DNA of 64,000 bases, taken from Paenibacillus sp. 32352. Its GTDB lineage: Bacteria; Bacillota; Bacilli; Paenibacillales; NBRC-103111. Positions 17,803 through 25,919 of this stretch are shown piece after piece. A program made the translations under genes and the position numbers. The notes beneath the pieces are model-generated. The model was not told the DNA's origin, ran no database searches, and was given only the letters and a program-made list of their open reading frames with translations. The stretch's first letter is position 1. Each line of letters starts with the position of its first letter. The stretch is from the NCBI RefSeq assembly GCF_002042965.1, contig NZ_MZNT01000017.1, positions 62,001 to 126,000 on the forward strand, given 5' to 3'.

Positions 17803-18957
17803 ATGCAAGTGGACGCTTTGGACCGCATTATTAAGAATGCAATTGACGTCATGGAAAGCAGCAAATATCAAATATTTGAAATTTGTGAAAATGTCCGGTC
17901 AGAGCGTAGTGCGTTGAACAACGAGCTGCAGGAAGTAATGGACGAAACGCGAAAGACCATAGATATGGTTGACCACATTGAGTTGGAATATCGGAGGGCC
18001 CGTATTCGGCTGACCGAGGTTAGCCGCGATTTTAAACGCTTCAAAGAAGATGACATTCGGACGGCCTACGAATTTGCAACTCAAATGCAAACCCAGCTCG
18101 CTATGTATCGGGAGAAGGAGCTTCACCTGAAGGCAAGAAGGGATGATCTTGCGAAACGAATAAAAAATGTCGATAAACAATTAGAGAGAGCTGAAGCTGT
18201 CGTCTCCCAGGTCAATGTAGTTCTCGAGTACCTGTCCGGTGACTTGAATCAGGTAACCCGGCTGTTGGAATCGGCCAAAAACAGGCAGCTTCTAGGCCTG
18301 AAGATTATTTTGGCCCAGGAGGAAGAGCGCAAACGGATTGCCCGGGAAATACATGACGGTTTGGCTCAAACTATGGCGAATGTTGTACTGCGAACGGAAA
18401 TTGCCGAAAGAATGCTGACCAAACAAGCCTATGCGTCTGTCAAAGAAGAGCTCGTGGACTTGAAGGGCCAAGTCAGAGGAGGGATTGAGGAGGTTCGCAA
18501 AATCATTTTCAATCTTAGGCCCATGGCATTAGACGACCTGGGGCTCATTCCTGCTTTGCGGAAATTTGTACAAGACTTTGAAGAAAAATCAAAAATCAAC
18601 ACGCAATTTGAATTTTCTGGTAAAGAAACAAGGCTTCCCTCCGGGATGGAGGTTGCGATTTACCGTCTTGTGCAGGAGGCGTTTTCCAATGTGGTCAAGC
18701 ATGCCCAAGCCTCGCACGTTTCGCTGGAAGTGACTTACCGGCAGCAGATGGTGAAAATCACTGTTTCAGATAACGGCGTCGGTTTTCTTGTCGACAGTGT
18801 GGAGAAGAAGATCGAAAAAGGGAGCCATTACGGCATTATAGGGATGCGTGAACGCGTAGAGCTGCTGGAGGGCAGAATGGAGCTCACATCGACGAAAGGT
18901 GCGGGCACTAAAGTATCCATGTTGATACCCATCAAATTAGATTCGAAGGAGGACTAA
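17803..18957 (+). CDS. degS: Sensor histidine kinase DegS
   Basis: A 384-aa cytoplasmic sensor kinase of the DegS-DegU two-component system, which governs exoenzymes, competence, motility and biofilm. There are no membrane segments, as in B. subtilis DegS. The N-terminal ~170 residues are a long coiled-coil sensor region. The HisKA_3 dimerisation segment IAREIHDGLAQTMANVVLR carries the phospho-accepting His near residue 183. The ATPase domain follows with AFSNVVKHA (N-box), VSDNGVGF and GIIGMRERVE. ATG at 17803 follows GAGAAGGGG. degU begins 3 nt after the stop. The neighbouring comF and flagellar genes are typical DegU-linked surroundings. Confidence 0.97.
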   Translation: MQVDALDRIIKNAIDVMESSKYQIFEICENVRSERSALNNELQEVMDETRKTIDMVDHIELEYRRARIRLTEVSRDFKRFKEDDIRTAYEFATQMQTQLAMYREKELHLKARRDDLAKRIKNVDKQLERAEAVVSQVNVVLEYLSGDLNQVTRLLESAKNRQLLGLKIILAQEEERKRIAREIHDGLAQTMANVVLRTEIAERMLTKQAYASVKEELVDLKGQVRGGIEEVRKIIFNLRPMALDDLGLIPALRKFVQDFEEKSKINTQFEFSGKETRLPSGMEVAIYRLVQEAFSNVVKHAQASHVSLEVTYRQQMVKITVSDNGVGFLVDSVEKKIEKGSHYGIIGMRERVELLEGRMELTSTKGAGTKVSMLIPIKLDSKED

Positions 18958-18960
18958 GTA

Positions 18961-19686
18961 ATGGACATCACGGGAAATGCAAAACGCAACATTAAACTGG
19001 TATTGGCGGATGATCATCAATTATTTCGTGAAGGGGTCAAACGCATTATCAATATGGAAAACGATCTGGAGGTCGTCGGCGAGTGTGGAGACGGCATTCA
19101 AGTTATTGAGCTGTGCAACACGTTGCATCCGGATATCGTACTTATGGATATTAATATGCCTATTGAGAACGGTGTAGTAGCTACAGAGAAGCTCAAGGGG
19201 ATATTTCCGGATATCAAAGTCATTATCCTTTCTATTCATGATGATGAAAGCTATGTCTTTGAAACGCTGCGTAAAGGAGCATCCGGCTATCTCCTGAAGG
19301 ATATGGAAGCGGAGTCGCTCATTAATGCTATCCGGTCCGTAGTTGCAGGACATGCCTATATTCATCCCAAAGTAACAGGCAAGCTAATCAATCAGCTGCG
19401 CAGAATGACCTACCTGGATGAAGTGGGTACGGCAGGAAACGGCACTCTAGCCAAGGATGCGGGAGTCAGATACGTTCATACGGACAATAGCCCGTTGACG
19501 CGCAGGGAAGCCGAAGTGCTTCGGCTGATGGCAGAAGGCAAAAGCAATAAAACCATTGGGGAATTTTTGTATATCAGCGAGAAAACTGTCAAAAATCATG
19601 TGAGCAGCATTTTGCAGAAGATGGAAGTCGATGACCGGACACAGGCGGTTATTATTTCCATCAAAAACGGCTGGGTCACGCTGTAA
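18961..19686 (+). CDS. degU: Response regulator DegU
   Basis: A 241-aa NarL/FixJ-type regulator, partner of DegS. The receiver domain opens with LVLADDHQLFREGVKR and has the phosphorylation site in IVLMDINMP (Asp ~62) and the conserved Lys in GYLLKDMEA. The C-terminal LuxR-type helix-turn-helix spans ~179-225 (LTRREAEVLRLMAEGKSNKT, then EKTVKNHVSSILQKM). AAGGAGG (18946-18952) inside the end of degS gives a strong ribosome site for ATG 18961, so the pair is co-translated. Confidence 0.97.
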   Translation: MDITGNAKRNIKLVLADDHQLFREGVKRIINMENDLEVVGECGDGIQVIELCNTLHPDIVLMDINMPIENGVVATEKLKGIFPDIKVIILSIHDDESYVFETLRKGASGYLLKDMEAESLINAIRSVVAGHAYIHPKVTGKLINQLRRMTYLDEVGTAGNGTLAKDAGVRYVHTDNSPLTRREAEVLRLMAEGKSNKTIGEFLYISEKTVKNHVSSILQKMEVDDRTQAVIISIKNGWVTL

Positions 19687-19741
19687 ACAGGAACCAACCA
19701 ACTCATTGCGGCATATACTGGTCTTAAGGGAGGGAGCCGCG

Positions 19742-20140
19742 ATGATGTTAGGGTTACTGTGGATCTTTGGCAGCTATGCTGCAAGTATTGCCTTGGTGCA
19801 TTGGTGTTATCGACGGCGCCGGAGAACGGGTCGGAATGAGACGCATTTTTTGCTCGTTACACATAACAATGAAAATCAGGTGGAGTGGTACATTCGTTCG
19901 CTGCTTTTTTTCTCGCGGTTTAAAGGCAGGGACGTCCACTTGACTATAGCCGATGAAGGCTCGACGGACGAAACGTTGGCTATCGCCGAACAATTCCGCA
20001 AGGAGCATAATCTGGAGATCCTCACCTTTGAGGGGCTGGAATCATGGGACGAATGGATTCGTCAGCATGAAGATAAGCAGGTTATAGTTGTTCGGCTAGC
20101 CAACCCAGAAGGTTTGGAAACCGCTTACAAAATGATGTGA
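19742..20140 (+). CDS. Small membrane-anchored glycosyltransferase-A-like protein
   Basis: A 132-aa protein with one N-terminal membrane segment (LGLLWIFGSYAASIALVHW), a basic stop-transfer stretch (RRRRRTGR), and a soluble part. The soluble part resembles the start of a family-2 glycosyltransferase fold (FLLVTHNNENQVEWYIRSLL, DVHLTIADEGSTDETLAIAEQ). It is far too short for a complete glycosyltransferase and lacks a DXD motif followed by an acceptor domain. It may therefore be a truncated enzyme or a small conserved protein of another function. ATG at 19742 follows GGGAGGGAG; the longer open frame upstream overlaps degU and is not used. It lies between degU and comFA, where B. subtilis has a degV-type gene. 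Confidence 0.75.
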   Translation: MMLGLLWIFGSYAASIALVHWCYRRRRRTGRNETHFLLVTHNNENQVEWYIRSLLFFSRFKGRDVHLTIADEGSTDETLAIAEQFRKEHNLEILTFEGLESWDEWIRQHEDKQVIVVRLANPEGLETAYKMM

Positions 20141-20156
20141 GGATGAATGGATGTAG

Positions 20157-22043
20157 GTGAGAGCAGTTCTATATGCGGTCATTAACAAGCATGGCGCCAA
20201 GTGGCATGTATCGTTAGACATGCGGGTCGATTTGGCGTTCTGGTTCGGTCAGTATGCGGATTCGATTAGAATACGGATGCTGGAGCCGGCCATTTCGTTT
20301 GGACAAGCTGTAGTTCTAAGAGACAAACTGAATGCGATGGCATGGACAGCAAGAGAACTAGACCTGTCCTCGGTATGGACAAGGAAAATTTCGGAGCAAG
20401 CGTCATCCCTTGGGATCACCATGCTGGCTGCACACGATTCGGATAAGTGGCTGCTTATGGATTGTGAAAAGCGGCAGTGGGATGCCTATCAGCAGAAACC
20501 GGAAGCGGTAGTGACGCTGCAGGCGGACGAACTCATCCGGTTTGTAGAATTCATGCAGGGACGCAGCTTGTTATGCGATGAAGTGAAACAGCTGATGGAG
20601 CACCATGGGTTGCAGGCGGCGGCCTCAGCGCCGTTGGCTTACATACAAGCGGGCTTTTTATACGGGTATTTGATCATGGATCAAGGTATTAAAAAGCAGA
20701 AGGGCAAGGGCTGGAAGCGTACCAAGGAGAACTACCAATGCCATCGGTGCGGCGGCGATTCCGAGCGTATGGTCATGACAGATTGCATGTTCTGCGGTCA
20801 ACCATGCCCCTACTGCGAACAATGTCTTACGATGGGAAGATCGCGGTTTTGTTCGGTTACCGTCCGTTCCTCCTATTATGCCGCTCAGGTACGGGAAGGA
20901 GTATCAGGTAGAAAGGAAGCATTGGAATCGTATCTTGCTCCATGGGGGTTAAGCGAGATTCAAGCCGAAGCTTCGGGACAAGCGTTGCATTTTTTGAAAG
21001 GAAATGAATTGAAGTCTTTAAACAAAAAACCAAATCATCCGTCTCAATTTCTTATTTGGGCTGTCACCGGAGCGGGAAAAACAGAAATGATTTTCCCCAT
21101 GATCCACTATAAAGTATCCAAAGGCGGTCGTGTCGTTGTGGCAACCCCTAGAAGAGATGTCGTGCTGGAGCTGAAGCCCCGATTGGAAAAAGCGTTTGAT
21201 CCTGTTCCCGTAGTTACGCTGTACGGGGGGAGCGAGCAGAGGTGGGACACCGCTCCGATAACGATTGCGACAACTCACCAGCTGCTGCGATTTGAACGAG
21301 CTTTTGATCTTGTAATCATCGATGAGCTGGATGCGTTTCCTTACCATAATAATCCCATGCTGCAGTATGCGGCAGAAAAGGTATGCAAAGCCGAAGGGGC
21401 AACGATCCTATTATCGGCTACGCCCCCGGTACCGCTTCAGAAGGCTGCAGCACGGCGTAAGCTGCCTCATGTCAAAGTAACGGCCCGTTATCATCGGCAT
21501 CCGCTGCCAGTCCCCTCACTACTTGCTACGCCTCCGTTACGCCAGCAACTTCAGAAAGCTGCCCTATCCGGCAGCTTGGTACGCATCATGACGGAATCGA
21601 TACAAAGAGGAGCACAGCTATTTGTGTTCGTACCCAAGATTTACATGGTAGAGCCTTTGACAGAGCTGCTTAACCGTACATTTCCGGAGGTGGCTACTGA
21701 GGGGACTTCCTCTAAGGATGAGCACCGGTCCCAGAAAGTGATGGATTTCCGCAGCAAGCAAACCCGCATTCTGGTTACAACCACAATACTTGAGCGAGGT
21801 GTAACGATCCCCAAATCGGATGTGCTGATTTTGGATGCGGACGAGCCTATCTTTGACGCTGCTGCCCTGGTTCAAATGGCGGGGAGGGCGGGGCGTTCTG
21901 CCGACGATCCTGCCGGTAACGTCTATTTTGCCGCGAAGGAGAAAACCCGGGCTCAAGTGGAAGCGATTCGTCAAATCAAAAGCATGAATGCGATGGCCAG
22001 AAAAAAAGGGTATTTGCGTACAAAGGGGACGGATGCTAAGTGA
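20157..22043 (+). CDS. comFA: Competence DNA helicase/translocase ComFA
   Basis: A 628-aa DEAD-type ATPase that helps pull transforming DNA across the membrane. The N-terminal ~180 residues are lineage-specific. A four-cysteine-pair zinc domain follows (CHRCGG, CMFCGQ, CPYCEQC, ~195-235). The helicase core has Walker A AVTGAGKTEMI (~303), the DEAD-equivalent IIDELDAFP (~386), motif III LLSATPP (~418), and the C-terminal helicase motifs TTTILERGVTIP and QMAGRAGRS. GTG at 20157 is the first in-frame start; the ribosome site (GTGAGGAT, 12 nt upstream) is weak. It overlaps comFC by 4 nt. No comFB gene lies between them. Confidence 0.95.
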   Translation: MRAVLYAVINKHGAKWHVSLDMRVDLAFWFGQYADSIRIRMLEPAISFGQAVVLRDKLNAMAWTARELDLSSVWTRKISEQASSLGITMLAAHDSDKWLLMDCEKRQWDAYQQKPEAVVTLQADELIRFVEFMQGRSLLCDEVKQLMEHHGLQAAASAPLAYIQAGFLYGYLIMDQGIKKQKGKGWKRTKENYQCHRCGGDSERMVMTDCMFCGQPCPYCEQCLTMGRSRFCSVTVRSSYYAAQVREGVSGRKEALESYLAPWGLSEIQAEASGQALHFLKGNELKSLNKKPNHPSQFLIWAVTGAGKTEMIFPMIHYKVSKGGRVVVATPRRDVVLELKPRLEKAFDPVPVVTLYGGSEQRWDTAPITIATTHQLLRFERAFDLVIIDELDAFPYHNNPMLQYAAEKVCKAEGATILLSATPPVPLQKAAARRKLPHVKVTARYHRHPLPVPSLLATPPLRQQLQKAALSGSLVRIMTESIQRGAQLFVFVPKIYMVEPLTELLNRTFPEVATEGTSSKDEHRSQKVMDFRSKQTRILVTTTILERGVTIPKSDVLILDADEPIFDAAALVQMAGRAGRSADDPAGNVYFAAKEKTRAQVEAIRQIKSMNAMARKKGYLRTKGTDAK

Positions 22044-22837
22044 GGGCAAGCACAAGAACGGTGGATTGGATACAGCAAAAATGGACGCAGCTTCTGAAGA
22101 CAGCTGAGGGGGTGCTTTCGCCTCAAAAGCTGATCTGTACGGCCTGCGGTCATGACTACAGCGTTCCAAAAGAGCTCCCGTTATGCGATAGCTGCTGGAC
22201 AGCTATACCGTGGGTCTTAGAAGTCCATTGCAGCTGCTGCGGCCGGCCGGAGAACTGCACGGATTGCCAGCGGCGGCATGAGCAGTATTTTGTTCAGAAC
22301 CGAAGCGCAGTCAGCTACAGCCCATTGATGAAGGAGTGGCTCGCGGTTTATAAATACAGGGGGCATGAAAAGCTCCGGGAGCTTCTCGGCACCATGCTGC
22401 TGCACGCTTATCATTTGCATCGCAAAAGTGAAGAAGTAAGGGAGGCAGAGGTACGCACTCCCGGTTTGGAGCTCATCACTTATGTTCCCGTGAGCCAGGC
22501 CAGACAGCTCGAAAGAGGCTTTAATCAGGCGGAGCAGCTGGCGCAGGAGCTGGGCAGAAGAGTGGGCCTTCCGGTTGTTCCGATTCTGGAAAGAGTCCGG
22601 CACACGGATAAACAAAGCTTTAAGACTCGCGGCGACCGGTTGGGGGATTTGCGGGGAGTCTTTGCCGTGCTTCCTGCAGCCAAAGATGTCTTGCGAGACC
22701 TGGCAGCCCGATCGAATATAAAGCTGTATATGGTTGACGATGTGTATACGACCGGAAGTACGCTGAATGAGTGCGCCAGAACGGTGCAGACCGAGCTCAA
22801 AGGGATTGAAATTTACGGGTTAAGCTGGGCAAGATGA
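22040..22837 (+). CDS. comFC: Competence protein ComFC (phosphoribosyltransferase fold)
   Basis: A 265-aa ComF-family protein needed for DNA uptake. The N-terminal zinc-binding region has Cys pairs (CTACGHD, CDSCW, CSCCGRPENCTDC). The C-terminal phosphoribosyltransferase-like domain ends with the PRPP-type loop MVDDVYTTGSTLNEC near residue 230; ERGFNQAEQLAQ is also typical. The GTG start overlaps the comFA stop (GTGA), implying translational coupling. The promoter of the following flagellar operon overlaps its last codons. Confidence 0.95.
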   Translation: MRASTRTVDWIQQKWTQLLKTAEGVLSPQKLICTACGHDYSVPKELPLCDSCWTAIPWVLEVHCSCCGRPENCTDCQRRHEQYFVQNRSAVSYSPLMKEWLAVYKYRGHEKLRELLGTMLLHAYHLHRKSEEVREAEVRTPGLELITYVPVSQARQLERGFNQAEQLAQELGRRVGLPVVPILERVRHTDKQSFKTRGDRLGDLRGVFAVLPAAKDVLRDLAARSNIKLYMVDDVYTTGSTLNECARTVQTELKGIEIYGLSWAR

Positions 22838-22863
22838 CATCTGATGTCGGATTTTGTTAAAAT
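22834..22863 (+). promoter_or_regulatory. Sigma-A promoter with extended -10, upstream of yvyF
   Basis: ATGACA (22834-22839), 18-nt spacer, TG-T-TAAAAT (22855-22863). An inverted repeat GACATC-T-GATGTC (22836-22848) overlaps the -35 and spacer and could be an operator. Confidence 0.6.
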
Positions 22864-22957
22864 GAAGTATACAACATCATGCTACTTGCGATACACTATG
22901 ACTAATTATCCTATTCAGCAAGTCGATCGAATGTTTAACAATGGGGGGAGCTCAGAA

Positions 22958-23383
22958 ATGAGTCTGAATGTCGATAACTGTCAGCGCTGCGGCAAAATCT
23001 ACGTCAAGAACAATTACGGCTTATGCGGCCAATGTCTCAAAGATATCGATCTGCAGTATGAGAAATGCTTGAAGTATTTGCGCGAGCAGCGTTCTTGTTC
23101 CATAACCGAGCTTAGCGAGGCAACGGAGGTCCCGGTGAAGCAGATTACCAAGTTTATTCGTGAAGGGCGTATATCCATCAAGAATAATCCCAATATGTCC
23201 TATTACTGTGAGGTATGCAACGCCCCTATCCGTGAACATACGATCTGTGAGTCGTGCAGACAGCGGCTTGCCAAGGATGCGAGCCATATGCAAGAGGACG
23301 AGCAGCGGAAGCAAGCTCTGCAAGAGGAAGCCAACCGAATGTCGTTCAATATTAAGGATCGTTTGAAGGACCGCCACAGCTAA
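22958..23383 (+). CDS. yvyF: Flagellar operon protein YvyF (TIGR03826 type)
   Basis: A 141-aa protein with two zinc-ribbon-like Cys pairs, CQRCGK...CGQC at the N-terminus and CEVCNAP...CESC near residue 85. Between them is a helix-turn-helix-like segment (SITELSEATEVPVKQITKFI), and the C-terminus is a charged helix. Members of this family lie immediately upstream of flgM in Bacillus and Paenibacillus; the B. subtilis protein has been described as a regulator of flagellar genes. ATG at 22958 is chosen because GGGGGGAG (22943-22950) is 7 nt upstream; the earlier in-frame start at 22844 lies before the likely transcription start. A hairpin and sigma-D promoter separate it from flgM. Confidence 0.88.
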   Translation: MSLNVDNCQRCGKIYVKNNYGLCGQCLKDIDLQYEKCLKYLREQRSCSITELSEATEVPVKQITKFIREGRISIKNNPNMSYYCEVCNAPIREHTICESCRQRLAKDASHMQEDEQRKQALQEEANRMSFNIKDRLKDRHS

Positions 23384-23402
23384 TGATATTATCAATTTAA
23401 TA

Positions 23403-23430
23403 TAAACTTTCATGATAACTCCACCGATAA
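23403..23430 (+). promoter_or_regulatory. Sigma-D promoter candidate for flgM
   Basis: TAAA (23403-23406), 16-nt spacer, ACCGATAA (23423-23430), compared with the sigma-D consensus TAAA-N15-GCCGATAT. A sigma-D promoter before flgM is known in B. subtilis. The -10 lies inside the left arm of the hairpin at 23421-23464. Confidence 0.55.
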
Positions 23431-23464
23431 AAGTAATAACGCTTATTCGGTGGGGTTATTTTAA
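23421..23464 (+). terminator. Terminator-like hairpin between yvyF and flgM
   Basis: CCACCGATAA (23421-23430) pairs with TTATTCGGTGG (23443-23453, one bulged T), followed by TTATTTTAATG. The T-run is interrupted, so termination may be partial. Confidence 0.6.
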
Positions 23465-23485
23465 TGAATAAACGAGGTGATAGGC

Positions 23486-23758
23486 ATGAAGATAAATGGT
23501 ACCAATCGGGTCGGTGCGGTCAATCAATATATGAAATCCCAAGAGGCTTATGCTGCTGCGGGAAAGACCAAGACTCAGAAAAAGAAAGACCAAGTAGAAA
23601 TATCCAGTGAGGCGAAGGAACTATTGGAGACGCAAAATCCGGCTGCGGCAGAGAAAGCCAGAGAAAAAGTAGAAGCTTTGAAATCATCGGTAGCTGCGGG
23701 TACCTATAAGGTCGATGCCAGGACGCTGGCGGAGAAGCTTTTTCCTTTTATTAAATGA
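23486..23758 (+). CDS. flgM: Anti-sigma-D factor FlgM
   Basis: A 90-aa negative regulator that binds sigma-D until the hook-basal body is complete. It starts with MKINGTNRVGAVNQYMK. It has the charged linker KKKDQVEISSEAKELL, typical of FlgM, and a C-terminal sigma-binding helix pair (AREKVEALKSSVAAGTYKVD, ARTLAEKLFPF). ATG at 23486 lies 5 nt after GAGGTGA (23474-23480); the in-frame GTG at 23477 is inside the ribosome site. It is followed by flgN and flgK in one operon. Its own sigma-D promoter candidate would close a feedback loop. Confidence 0.95.
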   Translation: MKINGTNRVGAVNQYMKSQEAYAAAGKTKTQKKKDQVEISSEAKELLETQNPAAAEKAREKVEALKSSVAAGTYKVDARTLAEKLFPFIK

Positions 23759-23788
23759 TTAACATTCTGAATACACGGGTGGATGAGC

Positions 23789-24289
23789 ATGGCATTTGAG
23801 GCTTTGATACAAATCATGACGGCGCTGAACGACGTACACGAAAACTTACTTGAGCTGGCAGAACGGAAGAAGCAGGTGCTCATCCAGAACGATGTAGAGC
23901 AGTTAATGCAGATCGTTTCCAAGGAAAACAAGCTCGTCAAGCAGATCGGCGAACTGGACCAGCAGCGTGTAGAAGCCATCGGACAATTCATGATCGAGAA
24001 AGGCTATAAGCCGAATCCAAAAGTAACGGTTAGCGACTTGACGAAAATCATCTTCAATGTGGAAGATAAGAAAGCGCTTCTTGGGATGCAAAAGCAGCTA
24101 TTGGGCAATATTCACAAGCTTAAAGAGCTGAATCAGTTAAATCAGCAGCTGATTGAGCACTCGCTGGCTTTTCTAGAATATTCTCTGGACCTTATTGCAG
24201 GCCCTCCGGAAGACGAATATACGTATAAAAATCCGCAAATGAATACCTACGGCTCGAAGCGGGCTGGATTATTTGATACTAAGGCTTAA
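23789..24289 (+). CDS. flgN: Flagellar chaperone FlgN
   Basis: A ~166-aa, almost fully helical protein with long heptad-like charged stretches (LLELAERKKQVLIQNDVEQ, LGNIHKLKELNQLNQQLIEH), matching FlgN, the cytosolic export chaperone for the hook-junction proteins FlgK and FlgL. Both clients are encoded directly downstream. Two ATGs are possible: 23783 touches the GGGTGG ribosome site, while 23789 is 6 nt away and is preferred. The intergenic distance to flgM is short, consistent with one transcript. Confidence 0.92.
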   Translation: MAFEALIQIMTALNDVHENLLELAERKKQVLIQNDVEQLMQIVSKENKLVKQIGELDQQRVEAIGQFMIEKGYKPNPKVTVSDLTKIIFNVEDKKALLGMQKQLLGNIHKLKELNQLNQQLIEHSLAFLEYSLDLIAGPPEDEYTYKNPQMNTYGSKRAGLFDTKA

Positions 24290-24322
24290 AGCCTTAGAAA
24301 GCGACGGAGGGAGTTAAGAAAG

Positions 24323-25894
24323 ATGCGATCTACTTTTGGCGGTATTGAGATTTCCAAGCGGGCTTTGTTTACGCAGCAGGCTGCTCTTTCAACAACAGGC
24401 CATAATATTGCTAATGCTAACACAGCAGGATATTCTCGTCAGGTCGTTAATATGGTTGCGGCCAGACCGATCGAAGCTCCAGGGCTAATGCGCAGCAATG
24501 TGCCGGGCCAAATGGGGCAAGGGGTAGAGTTTGATTCGGTCACGCGAATTCGCGAAAAGTTTTTGGACGATCAATTTTATAACGAAAATAAAGGCTTGGG
24601 CAGCTGGACCGTTCAGCAGGATACGCTGGAAAAATTAGAGGCCATCATTAATGAACCCTCCGATTCAGGCTTGCGATCGGTTGTAGATAAATTCTGGGCG
24701 TCCTGGTCCGATCTAAGTAAGGATCCTGAAAACATTACAGGAAGAAAGATCGTCCGGGAGAATGCCATGGCTCTGGTAGATTCTCTGAATTTAACGAGCA
24801 GACAGCTATCGGATTTGAGCAACGACCTGACGGAGAATATTTCCGTTAAAGTGGACCAGGTCAACTCTATTATTTCAACCGTAGCCGATTTAAATAGAGA
24901 GATTAAGCGGATTGAAGGCATGGGCGATAGCGCCAATGATCTGAGAGACCAGCGCGATCTGTTGGCAGATAATTTGTCCAAGATCGTAAATGTCAGGGTC
25001 CAAGAGACGGATACAGGCTATAACATAACTATGGGGAATACGGTTCTGGTAGATGGCAATACCGCTACCCTTACCTCCGTAGCCCAAGTTACAAGTGCGG
25101 CTGCATCAGGCGACCTTAATAGCGGCGAAATCTACGGAATGATTCAGTCCAGAGACCGGTATGTGGCGGATTATCAAAAGCAGCTGGATACATTGGCAAG
25201 CACGATTGCCAACGGGAAAATTACCGTAACGATTCCGAAGGGTTCAGTTCTCCCGGAAGGAACCATTTTTAACGATACGGTTTATAGTGGAGATAAGCGA
25301 ACTTTGCAGGATGATCTTACCGTTACGGTAAATGGTCTGAATGGTCTCCATAAGCTGGGCTACCTTAACGATGATCCGACCAAAAAAGTAGGTGATTTCT
25401 TCACCTCCAAGGGTAACGGGACTATTACGGCAGCGAATATTCAGTTGAATCCAACGATTGCGGCTGATCCTAGCAATATAGCGACATCCATGAGAACGGC
25501 TATGAACACTGCGACTAACAAGGAAGAAGTCATTACGGGTAACAACACGCTTGCTATCCTGGTTTCCCAGCTTAAAGATACGAAGTTTGATTTTAATTCA
25601 ACAGGCACTGCCGGGTCAGTCCTGCAGTCCGGTACGATTAATGATTTTCTGAGAGCAACCATTGGACAATTAGGGGTACAATCCACGGAAGCCAAGAGAC
25701 AAGTCGATAATTCCAAATCTATTGTCGATCAGGTGGATGAGCGCAGACAGTCCGTCAGCGGGGTGTCCCTTGACGAAGAGATGGCGAATATGATCAAGTT
25801 TCAGCATGCCTATAACGCGGCGGCCAGATCGATGACGACCTTTGACGAGATGCTAGATAAAGTAATTAACGGTATGGGTGTAGTAGGAAGATAG
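24323..25894 (+). CDS. flgK: Flagellar hook-associated protein 1 FlgK
   Basis: A 523-aa hook-filament junction protein, exported through the flagellar channel. The N-terminal rod-type signature TFGGIEISKRALFTQQAALS followed by HNIANANTAGYSRQ is diagnostic. The C-terminal block VSLDEEMANMIKFQHAYNAA, with the FDEMLDKVINGMG ending, is equally typical. The central ~300 residues are variable and longer than the minimal FlgK. ATG 24323 follows GGAGGGAG by 9 nt. It is co-transcribed with flgN and flgL. Confidence 0.97.
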   Translation: MRSTFGGIEISKRALFTQQAALSTTGHNIANANTAGYSRQVVNMVAARPIEAPGLMRSNVPGQMGQGVEFDSVTRIREKFLDDQFYNENKGLGSWTVQQDTLEKLEAIINEPSDSGLRSVVDKFWASWSDLSKDPENITGRKIVRENAMALVDSLNLTSRQLSDLSNDLTENISVKVDQVNSIISTVADLNREIKRIEGMGDSANDLRDQRDLLADNLSKIVNVRVQETDTGYNITMGNTVLVDGNTATLTSVAQVTSAAASGDLNSGEIYGMIQSRDRYVADYQKQLDTLASTIANGKITVTIPKGSVLPEGTIFNDTVYSGDKRTLQDDLTVTVNGLNGLHKLGYLNDDPTKKVGDFFTSKGNGTITAANIQLNPTIAADPSNIATSMRTAMNTATNKEEVITGNNTLAILVSQLKDTKFDFNSTGTAGSVLQSGTINDFLRATIGQLGVQSTEAKRQVDNSKSIVDQVDERRQSVSGVSLDEEMANMIKFQHAYNAAARSMTTFDEMLDKVINGMGVVGR

Positions 25895-25919
25895 TAAGCA
25901 GTAAATAGGAGGGGTTATT

